64,000 nucleotides of DNA from assembly GCF_964340395.1 (NCBI RefSeq), contig NC_135550.1:8317864-8381863 (forward strand). Reading direction: 5' to 3'. The stretch is from Glandiceps talaboti (lineage: Eukaryota; Hemichordata; Enteropneusta; Spengelidae). Positions 42,977 through 52,890 of this stretch are shown here, in pieces. The position numbers and the translations under genes are program-made. The notes below the pieces were generated by a model. It did not search any database and was not told where the DNA came from. It saw only the letters and a list, made by a program, of their open reading frames with translations. The first letter of the stretch is position 1. Every line of letters starts with the position of its first letter.

Positions 42977-44146
42977 TTATGCACAATCTGAGAGAAGATT
43001 TAATATATGCACAATCTGAGAAGATTTAATTTATGCACAATCTGAGAAGATTTAATATATGCACAATCTGAGAGAAGATTTAATTTATGCACAATCTGAG
43101 AAGATTTAATATATGCACAATCTGAGAAGATTTAATATATGCACAATCTGAGAGAAGATTTAATTTATGCACAATCTGAGAAGATTTAATATATGCACAA
43201 TCTGAGAGAAGATTTAATATATGCACAATCTGAGAAGATTTAATTTATGCACAATCTGAGAGAAGATTTAATTTATGCACAATCTGAGAAGATTTAATTT
43301 ATGCACAATCTGAGAGAAGATTTAATATATGCACAATCTGAGAAGATTTAATTTATGCACAATCTGAGAGAAGATTTAATTTATGCACAATCTGAGAGAA
43401 GATTTAATTTATGCACAATCTGAGAAGATTTAATTTATGCACAATCTGAGAGAAGATTTAATTTATGCACAATCTGAGAGAAGATTTAATTTATGCACAA
43501 TCTGAGAAGATTTAATATATGCACAATCTGAGAGAAGATTTAATTTATGCACAATCTGAGAAGATTTAATTTTTGCACAATCTGAGAGAAGATTTAATAT
43601 ATGCACAATCTGAGAGAAGATTTAATATATGCACAATCTGAGAAGATTTAATTTTTGCACAATCTGAGAGAAGATTTAATTTATGCACAATCTGAGAGAA
43701 GATTTAATTTATGCACAATCTGAGAAGATTTAATTTATGCACAATCTGAGAGGATTTAATTTATGCAAAATCTGAGAAGATTTAATATATGCACAATCTG
43801 AGAGAAGATTTAATTTATGCACAATCTGAGAGATTTAATATATGCACAATCTGAGAAGATTTAATATACTAGTATGCACAATCTGAGAGAAGATTTAATT
43901 TTTGCACAATCTGAGAGAAGATTTAATTTATGCACAACCTGAGAGAAGATTTAATTTATGCACAACCTGAGAGAAGATTTAATTTATGCACAATCTGAGA
44001 GATTTAATTTTTGCACAATCTGAGAGAAGATTTAATTTTTGCACAATCTGAGAGAAGATTTAATTTTTGCACAATCTGAGAGAAGATTTAATTTATGCAC
44101 AATCTGAGAGAAGATTTAATTTATGCACAATCTGAGAGATGATTTC
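42977..44146. repeat. 28/26-bp tandem array, about 43 units
   Basis: Units are built on atgcacaatctgag followed by either agaagatttaat (28-bp form) or aagatttaat (26-bp form) and then a two-base switch (ta, tt) before the next unit. The two lengths differ by one ag and alternate irregularly. A few 24-bp units (gagatttaat) and one insertion (actagt near 43868) occur. The last unit decays into gagatgatttcttcc at 44146. Confidence 0.95.
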
Positions 44147-44584
44147 TTCCAGAATACCCTGATTGATACTATGTATTACAATCAGTTGTCATGAACTGAT
44201 TTCATGGCTTGGCAGCCATCTTAACAATCCCTTGCCAAAATGTTTGGTTTAATTAATACCACAGTGCAGGACTTTTTGTCTTTGCATAATAACAGTTTGA
44301 CATATTTACTCTTGGAGGTAACATTTATTTTGGAATTAAGATTTTGAAGTAATGTTTTCTGAACTGTAGATTGATGAAATTATCAAATTTGCATAATAAT
44401 GTTAGTCAATATCCCAGCATTCCATGCAGGTTGCTCTATTGATACCTGGTTCAAAAGTGTTTATCTTATTCACATATTTGATAAGAATTATTTATTTCAA
44501 ATCTATTAATAAACAGAGAGATCAATGTCATTGTCAGTTGATTTCATTTTTTTTCACTTTTCTTGTAAAATTTGATCCAATTTT
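44147..44584 (+). other. Intron end upstream of the TRIM-like exon
   Basis: This single-copy sequence ends in a pyrimidine-rich tract (tttttttcacttttcttg) close to the acceptor. No upstream coding exon is evident in it. A frame from 44424 overlaps the exon in another phase and is an artefact. Confidence 0.6.
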
Positions 44585-44586
44585 AG
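44585..44586 (+). promoter_or_regulatory. Splice acceptor of the TRIM-like 3' exon
   Basis: The sequence ccaattttag|ggagaagaac follows a T-rich tract. The coding frame of the exon is open back to 44587, and the acceptor's own TAG would be an in-frame stop, so coding must start at the junction (phase 0 fits). The residues before the first Met (GEEQRVK) continue the coiled coil, which supports splicing rather than initiation at 44608. Confidence 0.75.
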
Positions 44587-46068
44587 GGAGAAGAACAGAG
44601 AGTAAAGATGAAAGCCGAGGAAATGATCAACCAGATAAGGAAAGAAGAAAACAGATTGATAGATGAGTTGAACAGACAATATACATCAAAACTGAAATCT
44701 GCAGATGTAGATGTTGATGAGTTGGAGTTGAATCATGGGAATATAAAGAGTACATGCAGTTATATAGAAACACTGATGCATCATGGGAGTCATGTTCAGC
44801 TTCTAACTACCAAGGAAGAAGCCTTACATCGCATCAAAGAACTGATTGCCATGGAAACCAAGTCACAACTGCAGTATGAGAGAGTAGAATTCCAACCCAG
44901 TGATGGTTTCCAGGAGCATGGAATGCTGGGATTATTGAGATCTGATGTCTGTATATCACAGTGTACAGTTGAAAACATTCCCAAACAACTGGTGAAGGGT
45001 GACCACGCTGACCTGTCTATTACAACCAGAGATTCCACAGGAAAACAAGTCATCCCCCGACAAGAGGTCAAGGTCAAGGTGAGAAAACCTGATGGATCAC
45101 AACATGGCGTCATGGTAACAGACAACAAAGATGGAACACACAAAGTTACAGTGAAGGGGGACATTTCAGGTAGACATCGGGTTACCATGACAACAGGAGA
45201 TCAACCAATACCAGGATCACCATGTGAAATTCCTGTCATTCAAGGTTTGGTAAAAACCATTGGAAAGAAAGGCAGTGGAGATTTAGAATTCAATCTTCCC
45301 TACAGTGTCACAGTTGATAAAGATGGAAACTTTGTCACAGCTGATAGGAATAATAATAGGATTCAGATAACAAGTAAAACTGGTAGATTTAAGAAAGTCT
45401 TGAAATTTACACAATTTAAAGAGAAATTTTGTCCACAAGACGTAGCAATATCAAGTGATAATGAATACTTCAGTACAGATTATAACAACAAACAAGTCAT
45501 CATGAGTGATGTCAATGGTCGTGTTGTCAGATGTTTTGGGAAGACTGAATTAAAGGGTCCCCGTGGCATAGCTATCAGTACTGACCCTCAGAATAGGATT
45601 GTGTATGTAGTAGACTCTGATGGCCACTGTATTAGAATGTACAGGTATGATAGCACATGTCGGTATATTGGATCCTTTGGTTCATATGGGAGTGGTCCAG
45701 GTCAGTTTAGAGAGCCCTATTACCTTGTGATTAGTCAGGGAATGTTATTTATTACAGATCGTTACAACCACCGTGTCCAGGTTTTCACAATGTCTGGTCA
45801 ATTCCTGTATTCCTTTGGTCATCAAGGTACAAAGGATGGTGAGCTGCATTGGCCTAAAGGAATAGCAGTGGACAAGGATAGATATGTGTATGTAAGTGAT
45901 CAACATCGCATACAGAAGTTTGATAGTAGTGGTCAGTTTGTATGTCGTATTGATAGTGATAAGGATGGGTTGAATTATCCCTTTAATATTGCATTGACTG
46001 ATGATGAACCATGTAGGATTGTTGTTGCTGACAGTAACAACCACTGTATCAAAGTGTTTGTACAGTAA
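44587..46068 (+). CDS. 3' terminal exon of a TRIM2/3/71-like protein (coiled coil, filamin, NHL)
   Basis: TRIM-NHL proteins are RING-type ubiquitin ligases or RNA regulators whose C-terminal NHL propeller binds protein or RNA. This exon gives the C-terminal part only. Counting from Met at 44608 (486 aa), residues 1-95 are a charged coiled coil, 112-212 a filamin-type Ig domain (ending GSPCEIPV), and 216-486 six NHL blades. Typical blade cores are ITDRYNHRVQVF, VVDSDGHCIRMY and VADSNNHCIKVF. RING and B-boxes are absent, so an upstream exon is expected; none is seen between 42145 and 44586, placing it beyond the satellite, or else this is a truncated gene copy. The frame is intact to TAA at 46066. 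The last 13 codons are the source of the downstream 90-bp repeats. The subfamily is uncertain, as such genes are highly duplicated in some invertebrates. Confidence 0.88.
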   Translation, partial: GEEQRVKMKAEEMINQIRKEENRLIDELNRQYTSKLKSADVDVDELELNHGNIKSTCSYIETLMHHGSHVQLLTTKEEALHRIKELIAMETKSQLQYERVEFQPSDGFQEHGMLGLLRSDVCISQCTVENIPKQLVKGDHADLSITTRDSTGKQVIPRQEVKVKVRKPDGSQHGVMVTDNKDGTHKVTVKGDISGRHRVTMTTGDQPIPGSPCEIPVIQGLVKTIGKKGSGDLEFNLPYSVTVDKDGNFVTADRNNNRIQITSKTGRFKKVLKFTQFKEKFCPQDVAISSDNEYFSTDYNNKQVIMSDVNGRVVRCFGKTELKGPRGIAISTDPQNRIVYVVDSDGHCIRMYRYDSTCRYIGSFGSYGSGPGQFREPYYLVISQGMLFITDRYNHRVQVFTMSGQFLYSFGHQGTKDGELHWPKGIAVDKDRYVYVSDQHRIQKFDSSGQFVCRIDSDKDGLNYPFNIALTDDEPCRIVVADSNNHCIKVFVQ

Positions 46069-47009
46069 TGGGAGATTTCAACATCTCTAACTGTACAGAC
46101 AACATACCCCATTATAACTGATACCAACAATCACTATATCAAAGTGTTTGTACAGTAATGAGAGATTTCAACATCTCTACCTGTACAGATAACATACCCC
46201 ATTATAACTGATACCAACAACCACTGTATCAAAGTGTTTGTACAGTAATGAGAGCTAGATTTCAACATCTCTACCTGTACAGACAACATACCCCATTATA
46301 ACTGATACCAACAGCCACTGTATCAAAGTGTTTGTACAGTGATGAGAGATTTCAACATCACTAACTGTACAGACAACATACCCCATTATAACTGATACCA
46401 ACAACCACTATATCAAAGTGTTTGTACAGTAATGAGAGATTTCAACATCTCTACCTGTACAAACAACATACCCCATTATACCAACAACCACTGCATCAAA
46501 GTGTTTGTACAGTAATGAGAGATTTCAACATCTCTACCTGTACAGACAACATACCCCATTATACCAACAACCACTGCATCAAATTGTTTGTACAGTAATG
46601 AGAGATTTCAACATCACTACCTGTACAGATCACATACCCCATAATAACTGATACCAACAACCACTGTATCAAAGTGTTTGTACAGTAATGGGAGATTTCA
46701 ACATTTCTACCTGTACAGACAACATACCCCAGTATAACATGATACCAACAACCACTGTATCAAAGTGTTTGTACAGTAATGAGAGATTTCAACATCTCTA
46801 CCTGTACAGACAACATCCCACCCCATTATAACTGATACCAACAACCATTGTATCAAAGTGTTTGTACAGTAATGAGAGATTTCAACATCTCTAACTGTAC
46901 AGACAACATACCCTATTATAACTGATACCAACAACCACTGTATCAAAGTGTTTGTACAGTAATGGGAGATTTCAACATCTATATTAAACTGTACAGACAA
47001 CATACCCAT
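46069..47009 (+). repeat. 90-bp tandem array seeded by the TRIM-like stop region, about 10 copies
   Basis: Each unit carries a near copy of the gene's last 13 codons plus stop (gataccaacaaccactgtat then caaagtgtttgtacagtaa), followed by about 50 bp of 3' UTR (gagatttcaacatctctac...). The tacagtaatg element starts at 46061 (the gene itself), 46151, 46241, 46335, 46425, 46508, 46591, 46681, 46772, 46865 and 46955, mostly 90-94 bp apart with two 83-bp units. It would lie in the 3' UTR of the gene. Minus-strand open frames here are by-products. Confidence 0.93.
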
Positions 47010-47438
47010 TAGGCCATATAAAAGAAACTATCTGGTTCTCATTACCTGATCTCAGTTTTTCTACTCAGAGTTATTTATATAGACTTGTTTTGACATAGTT
47101 TGGAACGAATATCTTGAAAGGGTCATGAAATTTATAAAAGTTAACAAAAAATAAATAAATACTGATGTAATGACTGTAAATTTCTTTTTTTTTAAAAAAA
47201 AGAACAAATTTCAATACATGTATAATGCATGCATAAGATGTGAACAATTTGACTCCAATTAAACTCTCTTGAATATAAAAAAAAAAAGATGAAAAAAAAG
47301 AAATGACTGAATTTCAATATATGTACAACTGGTAACCTAGATATCAAAAAAGTTTTTAAAAAAACATTTCTCTTCAGACCCTACCTATTTTGTGAAGGTA
47401 TGGCTTGAGAAACAAAACATTTTTTTACTTGGCTTTAG
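47010..47438 (+). other. Probable distal 3' UTR, no gene
   Basis: AT-rich single-copy sequence with several A runs. It separates the 90-bp array from the next NHL-like fragment and contains the candidate polyadenylation signal listed separately. Confidence 0.5.
47150..47159 (+). terminator. Candidate polyadenylation signal (overlapping AATAAA)
   Basis: Two overlapping AATAAA hexamers (aataaataaa) lie about 1.1 kb after the TRIM-like stop codon, just after the 90-bp array. This is the first clear hexamer pair on the + strand after the stop. Other AATAAA copies occur near 49119, 49433, 50126 and 50408, so the choice is uncertain. Confidence 0.4.
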
Positions 47439-47439
47439 T

Positions 47440-47479
47440 TGACAGCAAGAACCACTGTATGTTAAGTGTCTGTACAGTC
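47440..47479 (+). pseudogene. Diverged copy of the NHL C-terminal end
   Basis: The sequence gacagcaagaaccactgtat reads DSKNHC, matching DSNNHC at the end of the TRIM-like exon, and continues gttaagtgtctgtacagtc against caaagtgtttgtacagtaa with one extra base that breaks the frame. It is too short to be a gene. It is a stray fragment at the head of the 37-bp array. Confidence 0.6.
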
Positions 47480-47485
47480 AAAATA

Positions 47486-49070
47486 GATGTCAGTATCAGA
47501 TACCATTAGAAACCATTGTATTGATGTCAGTATCAGATACCATTAGAAACCATTGTATTGATGTCAGTATCAGATACCATTAGAAACCATTGTATTGATG
47601 TCTGTAGTCAAAATAGATGTCAGTATCAGATACCATTAGAAACCATTGTATTGATGTCAGTATCAGATACCATTAGAAACCATTGTATTGATGTCAGTAT
47701 CAGATACCATTAGAAACCATTGTATTGATGTCTGTATCAGATACCATTAGAAACCATTGTATTGATGTCAGTATCAGATACCATTAGAAACCATTGTATT
47801 GATGTCAGTATCAGATACCATTAGAAACCATTGTATTGATGTCTGTATCAGATAAAATTAGAAACCATTGTATTGATGCCAGTATCAGATACTATTAGAA
47901 ACTATTGTATTGATGTCTGTATCAGATACCATTAGAAACCATTGTATTGATGTCAGTATCAGATACCATTAGAAACCATTGTATTGATGTCAGTATTAGA
48001 TACCATTAGGAACCATTGTATTGATGTCAGTATCAGATACCATTAGAAACCATTGTATTGATGTCAGTATCAGATACCATTAGAAACCATTGTATTGATG
48101 TCAGTATCAGATGCCATTAGAAACCATTGTATTGATGTCAGTATTAGATACCATTAGGAACCATTGTATTGATGTCAGTATCAGATGCCATTTAGCATTA
48201 GAAACCATTGTATTGATGTCTGTATCAGATACCATTAGAAACCATTGTATTGATGTCAGTATCAGATACCATTAGAAACCATTGTATTGATGTCAGTATC
48301 AGATGCCATTAGAAACCATTGTATTGATGTCAGTATTAGATACCATTAGGAACCATTGTATTGATGTCAGTATCAGATGCCAATTAGCATTAGAAACCAT
48401 TGTATTGATGTCAGTATCAGATACCATTAGAAACCATTGTATTGATGTCAGTATCAGATGCCATTAGAAACCATTGTATTGATGTCAGTATTAGATACCA
48501 TTAGGAACCAGTGTATTGATGTCAGTATCAGATGCCATTTAGCATTAGAAACCATTGTATTGATATCAGTATCAGATACCATTAGAAACCATTGTATTGA
48601 TGTCAGTATTAGATACCATTAGGAACCATTGTATTGATGTCAGTATCAGATACCATTAGAAACCATTGTATTGATATCAGTATCAGATACCATTAGAAAC
48701 CATTGCAGGGGTGAACAAATCCACTGGTCCTGGGTCCGGGACTAGCGATTTTATTGGGTGGACCACACAAATTTGACCTTGTCTGGTCCGTCGGACCAGT
48801 ACCTTACTTTTACTAATTATTTTAAAAAGTCATCTGAATATACAGATTCATAGGTAAGATTTAATGTGTTACATTTAATGTTTCACATGGGACCACTAAT
48901 TCATTCAGCAGGACCACTGGAATTTTTAAGGCACTGGTCCGGGGACCACCAGTTGACAAAATGATTTGTTCACCCCTGCATTGTATTGATGTCAGTATTA
49001 GATACCATTAGGAACCATTGTATTGGTGTCAGTATCAGATGCCATTAGAAACCATTGTATTGATGTCTGT
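47486..49070 (+). repeat. 37-bp tandem array, interrupted by a MITE
   Basis: Units read gatgtcagtatcagatacc then attagaaaccattgtatt. Variants include tctgtatcag, gtattagata, taggaacc and a longer form with tttagcattagaaacc. One frame of the unit reads DTIRNHCIDVSI, similar to the NHL end DTNNHCIKVF of the adjacent 90-bp units, so the array may be a diverged descendant of the same sequence. The period is not a multiple of three, so it is not coding. The MITE at 48706-48978 splits the last units. Confidence 0.93.
48706..48978. mobile_element. 273-bp MITE, hAT-like ends
   Basis: It is flanked by 15-bp perfect terminal inverted repeats, caggggtgaacaaat at 48706 and atttgttcacccctg ending at 48978. 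The 5-bp direct repeat cattg lies at 48701-48705 and 48979-48983. Because it landed in a tandem repeat, the empty site (accattgtattg) is known and confirms the duplication. There is no coding capacity. Subterminal tggtcc/ggacca motifs are repeated in both orientations. The CAGGG start is typical of hAT ends, but a 5-bp duplication is short for hAT, so the superfamily is uncertain. Confidence 0.85.
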
Positions 49071-49216
49071 ACTTTACACACAAATATAAAACTGACTTGT
49101 AAATAATATCCAGGAAGGAAGAATAAAATACAACCAGTGACAGGCTAGCATGAACAAGTGGAACTTGTCTAAATGGGGGAAAGTAAACAAATGAATTGGA
49201 TTTATGAACACTTGGC

Positions 49217-49240
49217 ACAGTGCATTGTGGGAACTACAAG
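49217..49240 (-). promoter_or_regulatory. Possible ZNF143/Staf-type site
   Basis: On the minus strand the sequence reads cttgtagttcccacaatgca, similar to the extended ZNF143 (Staf) motif, which combines ACTACA with TTCCCAGAATGC. No promoter is established here, so this is a motif resemblance only. Confidence 0.25.
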
Positions 49241-49272
49241 ACTGTTACTACATCTCATGGTTTGATAAGAAG

Positions 49273-49400
49273 AGTGTTATGGCCTTTTTACTGTGGACAT
49301 GAAATGCCAGGAGGGTGTTATGGCCTTTTTACCGTGTACATGAAATGCCAGGAGGGTGTTATGGCCTTTTTACTGTGTACATGAAATGCCCTGGGGAACA
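49273..49400 (+). repeat. 43-bp tandem repeat, three copies
   Basis: gtgttatggcctttttactg followed by tggacatgaaatgccagga starts at 49273, 49316 and 49359. The third copy is incomplete. The flanks (49071-49272 and 49401-49579) are single-copy with no gene recognised. Confidence 0.9.
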
Positions 49401-49579
49401 TGACATTCATTGTGAATTTGAGCTGTTAATAAAGCAAATCGATTTGTTTACTTTCACTTTTTCTATCAAGTTCCACTTGTCCATATTGGCATGTCACTGG
49501 CAGTATTTTCTAGTCAGAACTAGAGAGTCTGTTGGATTGTTCAGAAATAGTGCATTCTGAATTGGCATTGGAATAATAA

Positions 49580-50040
49580 TATGAATGGCCAGTACTTAAA
49601 ATACAAGCCACTGTATGAATGCCAGGACTTAAAATACAAGTCACTGTATGAATGCCAGTACTTAAAATACAAGTCACTGTATGAATGCCAGGAATTAAAG
49701 TACAAGCCACTGTATGAATGCCAGGACTTAAAATACAAGCCACTGTATGAATGCCAGGACTTAAAATACAAGCCACTGTATGAATGCCAGGAATTAAAGT
49801 ACAAGCCACTGTATGAATGCCAGGACTTAAAATACAAGTCACTGTATGAATGCCAGTACTTAAAATACAAGCCACTGTATGAATGCCAGGACTTAAAATA
49901 CAAGCCACTGTATGAATGCCAGGACTTAAAATACAAGTCACTGTATGAATGCCAGGAATTAAAATACAAGCCATTGTATGAATGCCAGTACTTAAAATAC
50001 AAGCCACTGCATGAATGCCAGTCAGTGTGCGAATGCCAGT
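49580..50040 (+). repeat. 33-bp tandem array, about 14 units
   Basis: Units read gaatgccaggacttaaaata followed by caagccactgtat. Because 33 is a multiple of three, one + frame stays open for 156 codons (11-residue repeat ECQDLKYKPLY), and two minus frames are open as well. Three simultaneous open frames, and variable positions that are mostly non-synonymous (D/Y/E, P/S), argue against translation. The ccactgtat and cagtac segments resemble the NHL-end repeats upstream, but that link is weak. Confidence 0.92.
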
Positions 50041-50910
50041 ACTGTAATTAGTATTGTATGGTTACAACACATATGTTATAGATATTCCAACAAACTTTGA
50101 TGAGTGTAACATCCTTATAACAGTGAAGAATAAAACAGTTTGTACTCATAGTCCCATTGTAAAACAGTCAGTATGCATGTAGTCATTGTCACTTGATATT
50201 GCTCCATTGCACCTTTCTGTCAGTAAAATTTGTCAAAACTTTTTAAAGAAACTTGAAGTAACCAAAAACTGACTTGTAATGTCAACATTGTAATGCTATT
50301 TTTGTATTGTTACATTACTGAAGAATTTACTACAGTTGTATAGTTTGTTTTTGAGTTCACCAGAGCATGGCGCCCTCAGTGCTCATAGTGCTGTTGCTTT
50401 TGTTTTTGTTAATAAACATAGTTTGTGCGAGTAGCAGCTGGAGAATGAATGTAGTATTTTCACCAATCGACTAAATAATACACAGTGTCAATATGGAAAT
50501 GTAAAAGTAAACTAGTTCTATTCCTTGGTGTTTCCTTTAAGTACAAGATTGTATCTATGTTATTTAGAACTAATGACATTTCATAGAGTCCCATTGAGAT
50601 CATACTATTCATTATAAGAAGAGAAGTACCAACTTTCATCTCTGATAAATACAGTATCAATTCTAGATACTGGATACATTGTAATGCTGCTAAACATGCA
50701 GACAACTATTGACTTGAATTTCACCTTGTGCCAAACAGACTTGTATAAAAAATATGATTGCAATTCTTTATCAAGTTTGAAATGTGACCTTCTGTTGTAC
50801 AATGTTGTACAAAATGAGAAAATTTGTCATGTTTAAACTTTTGTGAAAGTCAACCTTACCCTTCCAACCAAAGTGGTTTCACTTTGCATTGTATCTGGAG
50901 AAGGAATTTG
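50041..50910. other. Single-copy stretch, no gene recognised
   Basis: AT-rich DNA with AATAAA hexamers at about 50126 and 50408. The short minus-strand frames (50460-50802) show no motifs or paired splice sites. Confidence 0.5.
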
Positions 50911-51240
50911 ACACAGAAAGTAACTGTGTTGTGATATTTGTTAGAGAAGTAACTTACACAGAAAGTAACTGTGTTGTGATATTTTTAGAGAAGTAATTTA
51001 ACACAGAAAGTAACTGTGTTGTGATATATTTAGAGAAGTAATGGCACAGAAAGTAACTGTTGTGATATATTTAGAGAAGTAACTTAACACAGAAAGTAAC
51101 TGTGTTGTGATATTTTTAGAGAAGTAATGGCACAGAAAGTAACTGTGTTGTGATATTTTTTAGAAAAGCAACTTTGTGACATTTTTTGTGAAATAATTTG
51201 TCACAGAAAGCAACTTCATTGTGATCATGTTTTTAAAGAA
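50911..51240 (+). repeat. 40-45-bp tandem repeat, about six degenerate copies
   Basis: The core acacagaaagtaactgtgtt followed by gtgatattttta and gagaagtaa starts at 50911, 50956 and 51001 and continues near 51043, 51087 and 51129. The last copies, up to about 51240, decay (cacagaaagcaacttcattg). Confidence 0.85.
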
Positions 51241-52069
51241 TCTGACATAGAATGATGACTTGTGTGTTTGTAGAGAAAAAAGTCACATGTAATAGAAATC
51301 AGAACCTCTTTTTTGAATAGAACAGAGATAATTACTGTACCATGATAGTCACAACCAATTAATCAGGATATATTACTTGTTAGTAGCTTGAGTTAGTAGG
51401 ATCTTAGAAATGTATTTTTTTTTACTTAAAACTTAGAAAAAAATTAAATCTTGAACTTGATCCAGTATCACAACAAATCTAGATTAAATTTGAAATTTAC
51501 TGTTAAGCTGTAGGCATATAATTGCATAGTTATTTGAAACTCCGAAAACCAATACCTTGTCGTTTGGCCACCAGAGGGCGTCCTTTGAACATCAACATGT
51601 CCATGAATGTAATTACAGTAAATGGAGTTTTCAATAGGATAAAGATGGGTGCAGGTCAAATAATTTGCATATTATTGTAATTCTTTTTGAATAGAGAAAT
51701 AAATCTAGTGATATTAGTGTTCAGTTGTTACTGTTGGATTGTTGTGTGTTAGTTTGTTTGATGACATTCTTGTGGTATCTTGTCCTATATCAGTGAAATA
51801 TATGAGAGAGATAACAAGTGTTGTAAACAGACTAGTTGTGGTGTTATGGACACAACACATACACAGAAATTTTTTTTTTTCAAATAGTTTGAATGTTTAT
51901 AGCTGCTTTTAGTACAATGGAATTTGCCGAACATCACGATTTCTCAATTCAACTGGATGATTTAGGAATGTTACTGCACCAACAAACATAGGAAAGTAGT
52001 TATTCTTTTTAGAACATGTAATAAAATCAATTATCGACAATATAAGTGTCAAAACCACACTTCCACAAC
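51241..52069. other. Single-copy stretch, no gene recognised
   Basis: AT-rich DNA with T and A runs. Apart from the CTCF-like motif at 51568, no coding or repeated structure stands out. Confidence 0.5.
51568..51580 (+). promoter_or_regulatory. CTCF-like motif
   Basis: ccaccagagggcg fits the bilaterian CTCF core (CCASYAGRKGGCR) at every position. It lies in otherwise AT-rich single-copy DNA between the repeat-rich TRIM side and the kelch gene side. Binding cannot be judged from one motif. Confidence 0.4.
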
Positions 52070-52460
52070 CTGGAAATCAAACTGCGCTATGTCATCAGTG
52101 GTCCGTATATTGCGTACTGCCGTGTGTCAAACTTCCAAATAGTGTAACAATTTCTCCTTGAGGTACAGTGATGCCTCGATACTCATTACAATGTTACAAT
52201 AATCGTGCCAACAGGCCTACTGTTACAATATTGCAATGCATGGTGATGTTATATGTTGCCTATGCTATATGACGATACGGTAGCGCGTGGATCATGCGAG
52301 AATGCACATAGTATATGGAAGTCGCATGCGTAGTCACTGCGCACCACAATGCATCCCTGGGAGAACCACCAATTTTTTTCGCATCGTATATACGTGCGTA
52401 CTAGTCATTGAGTTGCAATGTGGCAGCTTTGCTGCCACTGCGCAAGCTATTACCTCAAGG
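52070..52460. promoter_or_regulatory. CpG-rich patch, possible promoter
   Basis: About 20 CpG dinucleotides in 390 bp (for example gacgatacggtagcgcgtgg and tacgtgcgta) stand out from CpG-poor surroundings. It contains a 7-bp-stem hairpin (gtggcag...ctgccac, 52420-52438) and a ZNF143-like stretch near 52330-52355. A + strand frame of 105 codons begins at 52287, but nothing in it is recognisable. It could be a start region for a gene on either strand. Confidence 0.35.
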
Positions 52461-52752
52461 GTTGTTATGGAGCAAATATTTGCCAAGACTCAAAACCAGG
52501 GAAAATACTTGTTACATAACAACACAAGGGGTGATATGATGCTTACTAAATGCCCAAATAAGGCCAGACAGTGTTTTATATTACAGTATTTCGACATTCA
52601 ATGAGACTGAAAAGTTTGAACTTGGTTAAGACATAAACATGCAAAATTTAGTCACATTATGTAAATAGAACTCGAACTTTATATGTTTGCAGTGCGTTTA
52701 CTCCAAGCCGACCTGACATGCAAATCTACTTATATCACACAAAATATCTTAC

Positions 52753-52890
52753 CCAAGGCATAACTTATAGTACAATGGATGCATTGTGTTGTTGACAATG
52801 AAATACCACCACTTCCCAACGTAATAGCCATAAACAAATCGGTAATACAAGATATTGGCTAACACTGTTATACCATTGACAAAATGAGGT
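52753..52890 (-). CDS. Candidate internal exon, membrane-like sequence, unidentified
   Basis: A strong acceptor (gtttattttcag) and a donor (gtaagatatt) bracket 138 bp open in one phase (one base, 45 codons, two bases). The translation contains PHFVNGITVLANILYYRFVY and GKWWYFIV, rich in aromatic and hydrophobic residues like a membrane segment. It lies downstream of the KLHDC2-like stop on the same strand, so it could belong to the next gene or to an alternative 3' end. A possible next exon begins at 52606 after tttttcag-like sequence and stops at 52576. I do not recognise the protein. Confidence 0.35.

Noticed and set aside
44424-45188. Frames overlapping the TRIM-like exon (44424-44666 + and 44796-45188 -)
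   Set aside because: Shadows of the real coding frame, with no domain similarity.
46707-47009. 100-codon minus-strand frame
   Set aside because: Antisense reading of the 90-bp array; it repeats DVEISHYCTNTLIQW only because the DNA repeats.
49510-50051. Repeat proteins of 153-165 codons in the 33-bp array
   Set aside because: Three frames on two strands are open at once because the period is divisible by three, and variation is not biased to silent sites.
52287-52604. 105-codon + frame in the CpG patch
   Set aside because: No motif recognised and no clear 3' features; kept only as a possible promoter region.
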